A stretch of 64,000 nucleotides of DNA from Olleya sp. YS (lineage in GTDB: Bacteria; Bacteroidota; Bacteroidia; Flavobacteriales; Flavobacteriaceae): positions 1,152,001-1,216,000 of the forward strand of contig NZ_CP121685.1 in NCBI RefSeq assembly GCF_029760915.1. Reading direction: 5' to 3'. Positions within the stretch are counted from its first letter, which is position 1; each line of letters begins with the position of its first letter. Positions 54,629 through 64,000 of this stretch are shown here, piece by piece. The position numbers and the translations under genes were made by a program. The notes beneath the pieces were generated by a model. The model saw only the letters and a list, made by a program, of their open reading frames with translations. It searched no databases and had not been told where the DNA came from.

Positions 54629-56353
54629 ATGGCAGTCAATAAAAACGCATTAATTAGATATAAAACCATCGATAAATGTCTTCAAAATAAGTTTAGACAA
54701 TGGACGCTAAATGATTTAATTGAAGCGGTTTCTGATGCGTTGTATGAATACGAAGGTAAAGATGTAGATGTTAGTAAACGCACAGTGCAACTAGACCTGC
54801 AAATGATGCGTAGTGATAAGTTGGGTTATAATGCTCCAATAGTGGTTTACGATAGAAAGTATTATAAGTACGAAGATGAAGATTATAGTATTACTAACAG
54901 TCCAATTTCTAATCAAGATTTAACCAAATTATCCGAAGCAGTTTCGTTTTTAAAACAGTTTCAAGGTTTTTCTCATTTTACTGAACTAGGAAGTATGGTT
55001 CAAAAGCTAGAAGACCATGTTTATACCCAGAAAACACAAGAAAAATCATTAATTGATTTTGAAAAAAATAATAACCTAAAAGGCTTAGAATTTTTAGATA
55101 AATTGTATCAATTTATTCTTAAAAAACAAACTATTGATATTACCTATCAGTCTTTTAAGGCAAGACAAGAAAGTACTTTTGCTTTTCATCCTTATTTACT
55201 AAAAGAATTTAGAAACCGTTGGTTTATTATTGGTAAAAGAAATAAAAATGAAGGTATAATGAATCTTGCTTTAGATCGAATTATTGCTGTAAAAAAAAGC
55301 TCAAAACCTTATGTTATTGATCAATCTTTCGATTCTAATAATTATTATGAAAATGTTATTGGTGTATCGGTAAGTCCTAATATGGATACAGAGAACGTGG
55401 TGTTTTACGTTAACCATAAACATGCACCTTATGTGGTTACAAAACCTTTTCATAAGTCACAAAAAGTCATAGAGCGCGATAATTATGGTGTGATGTTTTC
55501 TATGCAAGTACAGCTTAATTTTGAATTAGAAAAAGAGATTTTAGGACTTGGAGAGTCAATTAAAATTATAGCACCAGAACGTTTAAAACGCAATATCAAA
55601 GAACGTTTATATGATGCTATAGATACTTATGAGACAGAAATTAGTGATAAGAATCTAAAAACCATTGCAAAACGTTTAGAGTATAAAGGTTTTGGTATTT
55701 TAAATCAGATTTACACTAAACGCGATATTAGAAAGCTTAAAGCAAGAGTTGAAAATTATATTAAAAATAATAGTAACGAGCAGGCATTTGGAATGAGAGA
55801 GGTGTTAAAGAAGATGCCTGAATTAAAAGATATCTTATTCAATAAAAATTTTAAAAAGCTAATAAAAACTATTGATAAAAATGTGTTTTTAACTAAAGCC
55901 ATTTATTTTGATAAATCGCCAACAGATAATTGGTATGTGACTTGGCATCAAGACGTGCCTATAAATGTTTTAAAAAAAATTGATACTAAAGGTTTTAGTT
56001 CTTGGACTAATAAAAAAGGTGTAATTAGTGTTTGTCCACCTGAAACTATTTCTAAAAACACCTTTGCAATGCGTATTCATTTGGATGATACTACTGTTAA
56101 AAATGGTGCTTTAAAAGTAATTCCAGGATCACATAATAAACGGTTAAATGATCAAGAAATTAAGCTGATTACTTCAAATTCAATTCCCTTTGTGAGTGAG
56201 GTTGGTTCTGGAGGTGTGCAGTTATTAAAACCTTTATTATTACATGCTTCTTCTGAAACGACAGTGCAACGAAGACGACGTGTATTACATTTAGAGTTTT
56301 CTTCAATAGAATTACCTAATGGTTTGGAATATGCAGAGCATGAGAATTTATAG
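54629..56353 (+). CDS. WYL-domain transcriptional regulator fused to a PhyH-type 2-oxoglutarate dioxygenase
   Basis: In this 574-residue protein residues 1-80 look like a winged helix (KRTVQLDLQMMRSDKLGYN), followed by a WYL region (KKQTIDITYQSF; EFRNRWFIIGKR) and its C-terminal extension up to ~335. From ~345 a phytanoyl-CoA-dioxygenase-like domain follows: the iron ligands H-x-D in WYVTWHQDVPI, NGALKVIPGSHNKR, and the distal His in LLLHASSE with RRRRVLHLEF for 2-oxoglutarate. ATG 54629 is used; the frame from 54581 starts inside the operator. It is divergent from the repair genes and shares their operator. The fusion suggests a regulator that reads iron, oxygen, 2-oxoglutarate or a hydroxylatable ligand. 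Confidence 0.85.
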   Translation: MAVNKNALIRYKTIDKCLQNKFRQWTLNDLIEAVSDALYEYEGKDVDVSKRTVQLDLQMMRSDKLGYNAPIVVYDRKYYKYEDEDYSITNSPISNQDLTKLSEAVSFLKQFQGFSHFTELGSMVQKLEDHVYTQKTQEKSLIDFEKNNNLKGLEFLDKLYQFILKKQTIDITYQSFKARQESTFAFHPYLLKEFRNRWFIIGKRNKNEGIMNLALDRIIAVKKSSKPYVIDQSFDSNNYYENVIGVSVSPNMDTENVVFYVNHKHAPYVVTKPFHKSQKVIERDNYGVMFSMQVQLNFELEKEILGLGESIKIIAPERLKRNIKERLYDAIDTYETEISDKNLKTIAKRLEYKGFGILNQIYTKRDIRKLKARVENYIKNNSNEQAFGMREVLKKMPELKDILFNKNFKKLIKTIDKNVFLTKAIYFDKSPTDNWYVTWHQDVPINVLKKIDTKGFSSWTNKKGVISVCPPETISKNTFAMRIHLDDTTVKNGALKVIPGSHNKRLNDQEIKLITSNSIPFVSEVGSGGVQLLKPLLLHASSETTVQRRRRVLHLEFSSIELPNGLEYAEHENL

Positions 56354-57259
56354 TTTTTTTTGAATGTAAACGTTTTGATTTTTTTCTAAGCTAACTTTAT
56401 GTTCAAAAAACACAGTCTCACCATCCAAATCTACTTCAATCAAATAATAATATCCTTTAAAATAACTTCTAATAACGGTTACTTTTAAATCGGATTTTTC
56501 AACGACTTGTAATTGATGCGCGTAAATAATCTGGTTATTCATGACATTAAATTCACCAAAAAAAGAGGCAATTAAAGGTGTTTTAGGGTTTTTAAATAGG
56601 TTTTCTGGACTGTCGTTAACCGCTATTTTGTTGTCATGTAATACAATCATATTGTCTGCATAGCCTAAAACGTCTTCTTTGTCATGTGTGGCTACAATAC
56701 ATGTAATATTATTGTCTTTTAAATATTTAAAAACAGAGCGACGAAGTGATTGTTTTTTAAAATTATCGATATGACTAAATGGCTCGTCTAATAGAATAAT
56801 TTCTGGTTGTTTAGCTAATGCGCGTGCTAAAGCAACACGCTGTTTTTGTCCACCTGATAGTAATTTCACTTTAGTTTTTGCAAACTCAGTAAGTTCAACT
56901 ACTTCCAATAATTCTGCAGTACGTTCTTTTTTTTCTTTTTTGTAGAAATTAGATAAGTATTTGCCTATATTTTCTTCAACAGTTATAAATGGCATCAAAT
57001 CAAACTCCTGAGAGACGTACTTCATAAAATCGTAGCCAATAACCAAGTTGTATTTTGGACCTAAAATTGCATCATCTTTCCAAAAAATTTCACCTTTATT
57101 TAGATCGTATTCGCCATAAATAAGATTTAGTAATGTGCTTTTTCCTGAACCGCTTTCTCCTATAATTGCAAGATGTTCACCTTGTTTGACCTTAAAAGAC
57201 AACTCTTTTAAAACAGGAGTTTTATTGTATGAAAAGGATAGGTTTTTAACTGTTAGCAT
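56348..57259 (-). CDS. ABC transporter ATP-binding protein
   Basis: The 303-residue ATPase has Walker A GESGSGKSTLLNL, the signature LLSGGQKQRVALARAL, Walker B IILLDEPFSHID and the H-loop ATHDKED. An ~80-residue C-terminal beta domain (after residue 225) resembles the regulatory domain of Fe3+/spermidine-type importers. No permease or binding protein is adjacent, so the substrate is unknown. ATG 57259 gives the normal MLTVKNLSFSYN start. Its end overlaps the convergent WYL-dioxygenase gene by 6 bp. Confidence 0.88.
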   Translation of the reverse strand: MLTVKNLSFSYNKTPVLKELSFKVKQGEHLAIIGESGSGKSTLLNLIYGEYDLNKGEIFWKDDAILGPKYNLVIGYDFMKYVSQEFDLMPFITVEENIGKYLSNFYKKEKKERTAELLEVVELTEFAKTKVKLLSGGQKQRVALARALAKQPEIILLDEPFSHIDNFKKQSLRRSVFKYLKDNNITCIVATHDKEDVLGYADNMIVLHDNKIAVNDSPENLFKNPKTPLIASFFGEFNVMNNQIIYAHQLQVVEKSDLKVTVIRSYFKGYYYLIEVDLDGETVFFEHKVSLEKNQNVYIQKKL

Positions 57260-57281
57260 AGCTAAGCAAAAATAGCACAAA

Positions 57282-57313
57282 AAAACCGCTCAACTTTTAA
57301 GAAGAGCGGTTTT
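57282..57313 (-). terminator. intrinsic terminator between the prolyl oligopeptidase and ABC genes
   Basis: AAAACCGCT / AGCGGTTTT with a 14-base loop lies 20 bp after the peptidase stop and is followed on the minus strand by a run of T. Confidence 0.85.
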
Positions 57314-57333
57314 AATATGATACACTAGGATTA

Positions 57334-59499
57334 TTAATCTTTAAAATCTTCAATTTTGGTTGGTAATACATCAAATCCCATATTGAATAATGTAAATCCA
57401 TAGATGTCTGCATACTGCTCGATTGTTTTGCTAACAGGTGTACCTGCTCCATGACCAGCATCAGTTTCAATTCTAATAATGGTTGGATTGTTTCCTGTTT
57501 GTTTTGCTTGTAATTCTGCAGCAAATTTAAAACTGTGTGCAGGTACAACTCTATCGTCATGATCTCCTGTAGTTACCATGGTTGCTGGATATTGTACACC
57601 TTCTTTAACATTATGTACTGGCGAGTAGCCTTTTAAATACTCAAACATTTCTTTACTGTCATCTGCAGTTCCGTAGTCATAAGCCCAACCTGCTCCTGCA
57701 GTAAAAGTATGGTAACGTAACATGTCTAAAACACCTACTGCTGGTAATGCCACTTTCATTAAATCTGGACGTTGCGTCATGGTTGCACCAACTAATAAAC
57801 CTCCATTTGAGCCACCTCTAATGGCTAAATAATCTGATGAGGTGTATTTGTTTTCGATGAGGTATTCTGCAGCAGCAATAAAGTCATCAAATACATTTTG
57901 TTTTTTTAGCTGTGTACCTGCATCGTGCCAAGCTTTACCATATTCTCCACCACCACGTAAATTAGGTACAGCATAGATACCACCTTGTTCCATCCAAACC
58001 GCATTAGCAATACTAAAACTAGGTGTTAAACTAATATTGAAACCTCCGTAACCGTATAAAATAGTTGGGTTTTTTCCATTAAGTTCTAAGCCTTTTTTGT
58101 GTGTAATTATCATAGGGACTTTTGTACCATCTTTTGAGGTGTAAAACACTTGATTACTTTCGTAATCTTCTGGATTAAAATCGATATCTGGTTTACGGTA
58201 TAATTCTGATGTTCCTTTTTCGATATTGTATTTGTAAATACTTCTTGGTGTGACGTAGTTTGTAAATGAATAGTATAATTCTTTATCTTCTTTTTTAGCA
58301 CCAAATCCGCCTGCACTACCAACTCCTGGCAATGTGACTTCTCTTACTTGTTTTCCGTTATAATCGTATTGAAACACTTTTGAAACAGCATCAACCATAT
58401 ATTCTGCAAAAAAGTATCCTCCACCTGTAGATGGGCTTAATACGTTTTTAGTTTCTGGAATAAAGTCTACCCAATTATCTGGAGTAGGATTAGACGCATC
58501 AACCGTTACAATTTTTTGATTTGGAGCGTTTAGATTAGTAACTATAAATAGCTTTGAGCCTTCATTTTCTATAACATAAGTATCACTATCTGTATGACCA
58601 ATAATTTCAACTAATTTAGAATTAGGTTGTGTTAAATCTTTGATATACAATTTGTTTCCAGAAGTAGACACACGAGGTGAGATTAATAAATACCTATTAT
58701 CTTCGGTTACTGTTCCATAAATATATCTATGCTTTTCATCTGGTGTGCCTCCAAAAATCAATTGATCTTCTTCTTGAGGTGTTCCTAATTTATGATAAAA
58801 CACACGATGCTGATCGGTTTTTGCAGATAACTCACTACCTTTTGGTTTTTCATAACTAGAATAGTAAAACCCTTCGTTTTTATACCACGACATTCCACTA
58901 AATTTAATATCTACTAAAGTGTCTTCAATAATTTCTTTAGTTTCAGTATTCATAACTAAAATTTTACGCCAATCGCTACCTCCTTCTGAAATGGAATAGG
59001 CTAAAGTTTTCCCATCTTTAGAAAAGCTAACACCTCCAAGTGATATTGTTCCATCTTCTTTAAAGGTATTTGGGTCTAAAAATACGGTTGCAGTTTTTGG
59101 GTCTTCACCAGTTTTATATCTGTAAATGACATATTGATTTTGTAAGCCATCATTTTTATAAAAATAAGTATAATCACCTTCTTTAAAAGGCGAGCCTATT
59201 TTTTCGTAATTCCATAATTTTTCAAGACGTTTTTTTAGTTGGTCACGATACGGAATACTATCTAAGTAACCATATGTTGCTTTGTTTTGCGCTTTTACCC
59301 AAGCTTCAGTTTCTGGACTTCTATCGTCTTCTAACCAACGAAAAGGGTCTTTGACTTCTGTTCCAAAATAGTTGGTTACTGTATCTACTTTGGCAGTGTT
59401 AGGATAGTCAACTACAATATTTCGCTCTATTTGTTTGGCTTCTTCTTTACAAGACATAATAATTATAACCGTTAAAAAACTAATAACTAATTTTTTCAT
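57334..59499 (-). CDS. prolyl oligopeptidase family serine peptidase (S9A), lipoprotein
   Basis: The 721-residue enzyme has a lipoprotein signal ([17 protein letters not shown], Cys17). It has the N-terminal start [19 protein letters not shown], a seven-bladed propeller, and the catalytic domain with Ser in [19 protein letters not shown], Asp in [15 protein letters not shown] and His in [12 protein letters not shown]. It cleaves proline-containing peptides of limited size outside the cytoplasm, probably in the periplasm. Confidence 0.94.
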   Translation of the reverse strand: MKKLVISFLTVIIIMSCKEEAKQIERNIVVDYPNTAKVDTVTNYFGTEVKDPFRWLEDDRSPETEAWVKAQNKATYGYLDSIPYRDQLKKRLEKLWNYEKIGSPFKEGDYTYFYKNDGLQNQYVIYRYKTGEDPKTATVFLDPNTFKEDGTISLGGVSFSKDGKTLAYSISEGGSDWRKILVMNTETKEIIEDTLVDIKFSGMSWYKNEGFYYSSYEKPKGSELSAKTDQHRVFYHKLGTPQEEDQLIFGGTPDEKHRYIYGTVTEDNRYLLISPRVSTSGNKLYIKDLTQPNSKLVEIIGHTDSDTYVIENEGSKLFIVTNLNAPNQKIVTVDASNPTPDNWVDFIPETKNVLSPSTGGGYFFAEYMVDAVSKVFQYDYNGKQVREVTLPGVGSAGGFGAKKEDKELYYSFTNYVTPRSIYKYNIEKGTSELYRKPDIDFNPEDYESNQVFYTSKDGTKVPMIITHKKGLELNGKNPTILYGYGGFNISLTPSFSIANAVWMEQGGIYAVPNLRGGGEYGKAWHDAGTQLKKQNVFDDFIAAAEYLIENKYTSSDYLAIRGGSNGGLLVGATMTQRPDLMKVALPAVGVLDMLRYHTFTAGAGWAYDYGTADDSKEMFEYLKGYSPVHNVKEGVQYPATMVTTGDHDDRVVPAHSFKFAAELQAKQTGNNPTIIRIETDAGHGAGTPVSKTIEQYADIYGFTLFNMGFDVLPTKIEDFKD

Positions 59500-59537
59500 A
59501 TTAAAAGGGATTTTTTATTTAAACAATAAATTTAAAC

Positions 59538-59572
59538 AAAAAAGCACTTGTTTAGTGTCAGCAAGTGCTTTT
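59538..59572 (-). terminator. intrinsic terminator after asd
   Basis: AAAAAGCACTTG / CAAGTGCTTTTT form a 12-bp stem with an 11-base loop, 38 bp beyond the asd stop and upstream of the peptidase gene. Confidence 0.85.
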
Positions 59573-59609
59573 TAAGCTATTTTATTTGATAAAATTAATA
59601 TTATGAGTT

Positions 59610-60599
59610 CTAAACTAAGCTGTTTTTAATTAAGTATTCTGCAATTTGTACCGTATTAGTGGCAGCTCCTTTACGTAAATTATCACTAACAATCCACATA
59701 TTTATAGAGTTGGCTTGTGACAAGTCACGTCTTATTCTTCCAACAAATACATCGTCTTTACCGTTAGCATATAAAGGCATTGGATAAGTATTAACGTCTA
59801 CATTGTCTTGAAGCACTACACCATCTGTTTTACTTAGTATGTCTCTAATATCGTTTAAATCAAAATCGTTTTCAAATTCAATATTTACAGCTTCACTGTG
59901 TCCACCTGCTGTTGGAATCCTTACTGCTGTTGCTGTTACAGCAATAGATCTGTCATCTAAAATTTTTTGAGTTTCTCTCACTAATTTTAGTTCTTCTTTT
60001 GTGTAACCATTATCTTCAAACACATCACAGTGTGGAATAGCGTTTTTAAAGATAGGATAGTGGTATGCCATTTCGCCTTTTATTCCAGCTAATTCATTTT
60101 CTAGTTGCTGTACTGCTTTTACACCAGTTCCAGAAATAGATTGGTAAGTAGATACTACAATTCTTTTAATCTTATATTTTTTATGAAGTGGTGCCAAAAC
60201 CATTACCATCTGTATAGTTGAACAGTTAGGGTTAGCAATAATTTTATCGTTTTTAGTTAATTGATTGGCATTAATTTCTGGTACCACTAATTTTTTATCT
60301 TGATCCATTCTCCATGCTGAAGAATTGTCAATAACCGTTGTACCTACTGCTGCAAATTTAGGAGCCCATTCTAAAGAGGTGTTTCCTCCTGCGGAAAATA
60401 AAGCAATATCAGGTTTCTGGTTTACAGCATCTTGCAAGCCTACAATAGTGTAATTTCTATTATTAAAAGTAATCGATTTACCTACAGAACGCTCTGAAGC
60501 TACAGGTATAAATTCTGTGATTGGGAATTGCCTTTCTTGTAAAACTTTTAACATGACTTCGCCAACCATTCCAGTTGCGCCAACTACTGCTACTTTCAT
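59610..60599 (-). CDS. asd: aspartate-semialdehyde dehydrogenase
   Basis: Asd reduces aspartyl phosphate to the semialdehyde, the branch point to lysine, diaminopimelate, methionine and threonine, and hence supports the isoleucine pathway encoded earlier in the window. The 329 residues show GATGMVGEVMLKVLQER, the catalytic cysteine in NPNCSTIQMV and the His region RIPTAGGHSEAVNIEF. It is monocistronic between terminators. Confidence 0.96.
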   Translation of the reverse strand: MKVAVVGATGMVGEVMLKVLQERQFPITEFIPVASERSVGKSITFNNRNYTIVGLQDAVNQKPDIALFSAGGNTSLEWAPKFAAVGTTVIDNSSAWRMDQDKKLVVPEINANQLTKNDKIIANPNCSTIQMVMVLAPLHKKYKIKRIVVSTYQSISGTGVKAVQQLENELAGIKGEMAYHYPIFKNAIPHCDVFEDNGYTKEELKLVRETQKILDDRSIAVTATAVRIPTAGGHSEAVNIEFENDFDLNDIRDILSKTDGVVLQDNVDVNTYPMPLYANGKDDVFVGRIRRDLSQANSINMWIVSDNLRKGAATNTVQIAEYLIKNSLV

Positions 60600-60695
60600 T
60601 TTTAGTATTTTAAAGTTTGAAAGGATAAAATTAGCGCATTTGATTGACTAATAATTAGAAAAGCCATTAATTTTTTCCTAAAAAATAAGCATAAA

Positions 60696-60727
60696 AAAAA
60701 CCGATTTTAAATAAAAAACCGGTTTTT
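60696..60727 (-). terminator. intrinsic terminator after mscL
   Basis: AAAAACCG / CGGTTTTT with an AT-rich loop lies ~25 bp after the mscL stop, with T residues following on the minus strand. Confidence 0.75.
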
Positions 60728-60749
60728 ATGATAATTTAAAAATGTAGAA

Positions 60750-61154
60750 TTACTTTTTTAAAGCGTCTCTAATTTCCATTAATAATTCGTTATCTGTTGG
60801 TCCAGCTGGTGGTGCATCTGGAGCAGGTTTTTTAGTTTTATTGTATGCCTTAACAATTAAGAACATAACAAATCCAACAATTAATAAGTTAATGATGGTA
60901 TTTATCCAAGCACCATAAGCTATAACAGCACCTCCAGCTTCTTGAGCAGCAGCTAATGTTGCGTATTCCTTACCATCCATTGCAACGTGAAGGTCTCCAA
61001 AATTCATTCCTCCAGCAAAATATCCTACAAATGGCATTGCAATGTTGTTTACAAATCCATTAATTACTTGGCCTAATGCTCCAGCCATAATTACAGCAAC
61101 TGCGAATTCAATCACATTTCCTGTCATAATAAAATCCTTAAATTCTTTAAGCAT
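60750..61154 (-). CDS. mscL: large-conductance mechanosensitive channel
   Basis: A 134-residue inner-membrane channel that opens under membrane tension during osmotic downshock. FKDFIMTGNVIEFAVAVIMA and the first pore helix, the periplasmic loop (about residues 45-75), the second helix IINLLIVGFVMFLIVKAY and the C-terminal helix LLMEIRDALKK match MscL closely. It stands alone with its own terminator. Confidence 0.97.
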   Translation of the reverse strand: MLKEFKDFIMTGNVIEFAVAVIMAGALGQVINGFVNNIAMPFVGYFAGGMNFGDLHVAMDGKEYATLAAAQEAGGAVIAYGAWINTIINLLIVGFVMFLIVKAYNKTKKPAPDAPPAGPTDNELLMEIRDALKK

Positions 61155-61248
61155 AATTTTAAATTTTAATGTTAGTTAATATTAATAATGTTGAATTTAG
61201 TTAAAATTTTAACACAAAAAAGAATTGTTATGCTAATTGAATATCAAA

Positions 61249-62355
61249 TTATCGACGAAATACACGTTTTACACGTTGAGATATTGCTGTAAGCAATTCG
61301 TAGGAGATAGAATTGACATTTTCTGCTAAAGTTTCGGCAGTATGATTTTGGTCAAAAACAATAACCTCGTCTCCTTCTTTACAATTAATTTTGGTTGTAT
61401 CCACCATAATCATATCCATACAGACATTTCCTAAAATACTGGCTTTTTGATTGTTAATAGTTACAAATCCATTTCCGTTTCCATATTGGCGTTTAATACC
61501 ATCTGCGTGACCAATGGGTAAAGTTGCAGTTTTCGTGTCTTGTTTTGCTATAAATGCTCTGTTATAGCCTAAACTTTCACCTTTGTGAATAGTATGTATC
61601 TGAGAAATAGTAGTTTTTAAAGTAGCAATTGGTTTTAAATGTTTATTAACCTTTGGGTCGTTACCAAAACCGTATAGACCAATTCCGCTTCTAACCATAT
61701 CAAAATGGGCTTCAGGGTAATTAATAATCCCAGACGTATTACATAAATGAAGAAATGGTTGGTAGTTTAATGCTTCGTATATTTTTTTATAACTATTTGT
61801 AAAGTGCTTAATTTGTTTTAGAGTGAAATCTGTGTCTATTAATTCTTCACTTTCAGCTAAATGCGAAAATATAGAACGCACTTTTATGTTTTCCGTTTTA
61901 TCTAATGTGTTTATTATTTGCTGTATGTCTTCTTCAGCAAACCCCAATCTATTTAATCCTGTATTAAACTTTAAATGTATTGGATAGTTGCTCTGCTTAT
62001 GTTGTTCAGCGCAAGCGATAAATAAGTCCAAAACACGTTGCGAATACAAACTTGGCTCTAAGCAGCGCTCAATTATAGTATCAAAACTATTGGGTTGCGG
62101 ATGTAACACTAAAATAGGTGTTGTAATTCCTGCATCACGTAAAGCAACACCTTCATAGGTATAGGCTACAGCAAAATAATCGACGTTTAAATCTTGAAGA
62201 TATTTAGCCACTTCAATAGCATCACTACCATAAGCAAACGCTTTAACAACCGCTAAAAATTTAGTGTTTGTAGACAGTTTAGATTTTAAAAACTCAAAGT
62301 TATGTTGTAGTGCTTTTAAATCTATTTCTAAAATAGTTTCTTGTGCCTTAGCCAT
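61249..62355 (-). CDS. alr: alanine racemase
   Basis: Alr makes D-alanine for peptidoglycan. The 368 residues carry the PLP lysine in [12 protein letters not shown], a variant of the usual VVKANAYGHG, and the catalytic tyrosine region [26 protein letters not shown] and [11 protein letters not shown] are typical. It overlaps tdk by 8 bp and is probably translated from the same message. Confidence 0.92.
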   Translation of the reverse strand: MAKAQETILEIDLKALQHNFEFLKSKLSTNTKFLAVVKAFAYGSDAIEVAKYLQDLNVDYFAVAYTYEGVALRDAGITTPILVLHPQPNSFDTIIERCLEPSLYSQRVLDLFIACAEQHKQSNYPIHLKFNTGLNRLGFAEEDIQQIINTLDKTENIKVRSIFSHLAESEELIDTDFTLKQIKHFTNSYKKIYEALNYQPFLHLCNTSGIINYPEAHFDMVRSGIGLYGFGNDPKVNKHLKPIATLKTTISQIHTIHKGESLGYNRAFIAKQDTKTATLPIGHADGIKRQYGNGNGFVTINNQKASILGNVCMDMIMVDTTKINCKEGDEVIVFDQNHTAETLAENVNSISYELLTAISQRVKRVFRR

Positions 62356-62995
62356 TAGATGTTTTGGTTTTGGCGTCTAATTCTTCGGCATCATTCACTT
62401 TCATTTGTCTTATTTTTTCACGCATAGTGGCTTTGTAATAAGCAGCACGACTTAATGGTTCGTACTCTTCTGTTTCGCCTAATAGTACTAAACTGTCATT
62501 TTTAGATTTTCTAAAACTGTATTGCGCTAAGTTTCCTGTTCTAGTACAAACAGCGTGTACTTTAGTAACATATTCTGCAGTAGCCATTAAATTTGGCATT
62601 GGCCCAAAAGGGTTACCTTTAAAATCCATATCTAATCCAGCAACAATAACGCGAATACCTTTATTGGCTAAATCGTTACAGACACGCACAATCTCGTCGT
62701 CAAAAAACTGTGCTTCGTCAATACCAACTACATCACAGCCATCTGCTAAAATTGGGATATTCGCAGCAGCAGGAACAGGTGTGGATCTTATCTCGTTAGC
62801 ATCATGAGACACGACTTTTTCATCATCATAACGCACGTCAATTGCTGGTTTAAAGATTTCTACTTTTTGTTTTGCAAATTGCGCACGTTTTAATCGTCGG
62901 ATTAATTCTTCTGTTTTACCAGAAAACATTGATCCGCAGATGACTTCAATCCATCCAAATTGTTCTTTTTGATTTACAGTATTTTCAAGAAACAT
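62348..62995 (-). CDS. tdk: thymidine kinase (type II)
   Basis: Tdk phosphorylates thymidine for the salvage pathway. The 215-residue enzyme has the P-loop [14 protein letters not shown], the base-binding [10 protein letters not shown] and the lasso region [14 protein letters not shown]. Only one of the four structural zinc cysteines of E. coli-type Tdk is seen (in HAVCTRTGN), so the zinc site is absent or altered. Confidence 0.95.
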   Translation of the reverse strand: MFLENTVNQKEQFGWIEVICGSMFSGKTEELIRRLKRAQFAKQKVEIFKPAIDVRYDDEKVVSHDANEIRSTPVPAAANIPILADGCDVVGIDEAQFFDDEIVRVCNDLANKGIRVIVAGLDMDFKGNPFGPMPNLMATAEYVTKVHAVCTRTGNLAQYSFRKSKNDSLVLLGETEEYEPLSRAAYYKATMREKIRQMKVNDAEELDAKTKTSNG

Positions 62996-63115
62996 TTCGT
63001 AAATTTAGCACTAAAACGTAATGTGTTTACGTTTTGTATAAAGGTGGCTCAAATTTATTAAAAATCAAAAGGGTAACTTGCAATAAATTCAAAATAATTA
63101 TAAAAAAATAAATCC

Positions 63116-63847
63116 ATGAAGAAGAAATTAGAATCAGAATTAATGAGTATTGCGCACAGGATTCTAAAATTAGGAGGTAAAGATGATGTTAATAAAATGC
63201 ATGCTGAGGTTGCTGCATTATATGAAAAATTGACGGTTTTAAAATTTGCGAATGAAAATTTTGAAAGCGAGCTACCAACTATAGGGAACGACTCCTCATT
63301 TTTTGAGATGTTGGACTCGGCATTTAACAATAAAGTTAGTGACAATATTGAAGTTGATAATAAAACCTATATTAATTTGGATGATGTTGAAGAGGATGAT
63401 ATTATGGAGCCTGTAATGGAAAAAATTAAAGACATGGTGGCGCAAATGCCTAACGAAACCCATCAAGTAGATGCTTTAATTGAAGAAGTTATACCAAAGA
63501 AAGAATACCATAAAAACGATTTAGAAGAAATTACCGCTGGATTTGAAGAAACGCCAATTTTTGAACCAGTCATTAAGTCTGAAAACAATGAAAAAAAGTC
63601 GCTAAACGATAAATTAAAATTAGGCTTAACTATTGGTCTTAACGATAAATTAGCATTCATCAAGCACTTGTTTGATGGTAAAAATGAAGATTATGACCGT
63701 GTATTATCTCAACTAAACACCACTGCATCTTTAGCTGAGGCCACTAACCTAATTAGAAATGTGGTTAAACCAGATTATAATAATTGGGATGGAAAAGAAG
63801 ATTATGAAGCTAGATTTATGGAACTTATTGAAGCCAAATTTGATTAA
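63116..63847 (+). CDS. conserved hypothetical acidic helical protein
   Basis: A 243-residue cytosolic protein. Its N-terminal helix pair (LESELMSIAHRILKLGGKDD) precedes an acidic, poorly structured middle (about residues 85-160). The C-terminal domain, GLTIGLNDKLAFIKHLFDGKNEDYDRVLSQL, looks like a short helical fold ending at a conserved-looking YEARFMELIEAKFD. I do not recognise a characterised family. Its stop overlaps the stop of the convergent T9SS-tagged gene. Confidence 0.7.
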   Translation: MKKKLESELMSIAHRILKLGGKDDVNKMHAEVAALYEKLTVLKFANENFESELPTIGNDSSFFEMLDSAFNNKVSDNIEVDNKTYINLDDVEEDDIMEPVMEKIKDMVAQMPNETHQVDALIEEVIPKKEYHKNDLEEITAGFEETPIFEPVIKSENNEKKSLNDKLKLGLTIGLNDKLAFIKHLFDGKNEDYDRVLSQLNTTASLAEATNLIRNVVKPDYNNWDGKEDYEARFMELIEAKFD

Positions 63848-64000
63848 TAATTTAAATACACATAACCAACAAATGGTTGTTTGATACTATTTATAGTCAA
63901 CACATAATAATACGTACCAACTGGTAACACTTTGTTTTGATTTACTGGTCCTTGATTTGGTATGCCATTCCAGTCATTAATATAATTATTGCTTAGGTAA
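63844..64000 (-). CDS. C-terminal end of a type IX-secreted protein (type B sorting domain)
   Basis: The minus-strand frame from the right edge to the stop at 63844-63846 reads as a gliding-motility/CHU_C-type C-terminal domain. It has DWNGIPNQGPVN, then VLPVGTYYYVLTIN, then KQPFVGYVYLNY. That strand-rich ending (W-NG, LP-GTYYY, GYVYL) is the signal for export through the type IX secretion system and attachment at the cell surface. The rest of the protein lies beyond the window, so its function is unknown. Confidence 0.8.
   Translation of the reverse strand, partial: YLSNNYINDWNGIPNQGPVNQNKVLPVGTYYYVLTINSIKQPFVGYVYLNY

Noticed and set aside
63058-63345. 95-codon minus-strand ORF at the start of the 243-residue gene
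   Set aside because: It overlaps the start of a better-supported plus-strand gene and has a Ser/Asn/Phe-rich shadow composition.

Overview
The window comes from an AT-rich genome of the Bacteroidota, most likely a marine member of Flavobacteriaceae. The evidence is the TAnnTTTG-type promoters, the type IX secretion and PID-CTERM-like sorting tails, the DUF4836 proteins, the ubiquitous small intergenic palindromes, and a class II ketol-acid reductoisomerase next to short-form LeuA. No plasmid, phage, IS element or CRISPR array was seen.

Left third (1-31.7 kb) is mainly core metabolism. It holds the end of a DusB-like gene, a LolC/E-type permease, rbfA, methylmalonyl-CoA epimerase, a CAU-anticodon tRNA, and a branched-chain amino acid operon (ilvD-ilvB-ilvN-ilvC-ilvA-proC) preceded by a likely leader peptide. 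Next comes a nitrogen block: gltB-gltD on the minus strand, diverging from porin-PII-ammonium transporter on the plus strand around a palindrome-rich control region. The leuA-C-D-B operon on the minus strand follows. After it are an unknown 514-residue protein, a PID-CTERM-like peptide, ribE, pdxA, and the lipid-precursor set yceD-rpmF-fabH-accB-accC.

Middle (31.7-44.2 kb) starts with three cell-envelope proteins of unknown role and two small housekeeping-like genes. A biosynthetic cluster follows: FAD oxidoreductase, SAM methyltransferase, type III polyketide synthase, FabL-like enoyl reductase, a small lipoprotein, FabZ-like dehydratase, FabF-like ketosynthase, acyl carrier protein and an AcpS-type phosphopantetheinyl transferase. 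It looks like a dedicated type II fatty-acid line feeding a type III PKS whose product is methylated and redox-tailored. Four stop/start overlaps tie many of its genes together.

Right-centre (44.2-56.4 kb) is the most unusual part: an RNA-repair island. One minus-strand operon carries the RNA ligase RtcB, a small membrane protein, a DEDDh exonuclease, two minimal nucleotidyltransferases and a DUF434 protein, mostly joined by ATGA overlaps. Upstream lie a HEPN-like protein with an R-x4-H motif and a slipin. Before the slipin is about 1.9 kb without an ORF, full of hairpins and tRNA-like modules. Two modules (Pro-like and Tyr-like) are in normal order. Three are circularly permuted: T-arm, 3' acceptor strand, 3-8 nt loop, 5' acceptor strand, D-arm, and in two cases an anticodon arm. 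A 19-bp palindrome (TACGCA-N7-TGCGTA) lies exactly 13 nt before the -7 TTTG/TTTA in three promoters: the tRNA-like array, rtcB, and the divergent gene for a WYL regulator fused to a PhyH-type 2-oxoglutarate dioxygenase. The WYL protein is therefore the probable regulator of the island and of itself.

Right end (56.3-64 kb) returns to ordinary genes: an ABC ATPase, a lipoprotein prolyl oligopeptidase, asd, mscL, alr, tdk, an unknown acidic protein, and the C-terminal end of a type IX-secreted protein cut by the window edge. All functional statements come from reading sequence motifs; no database search was run.
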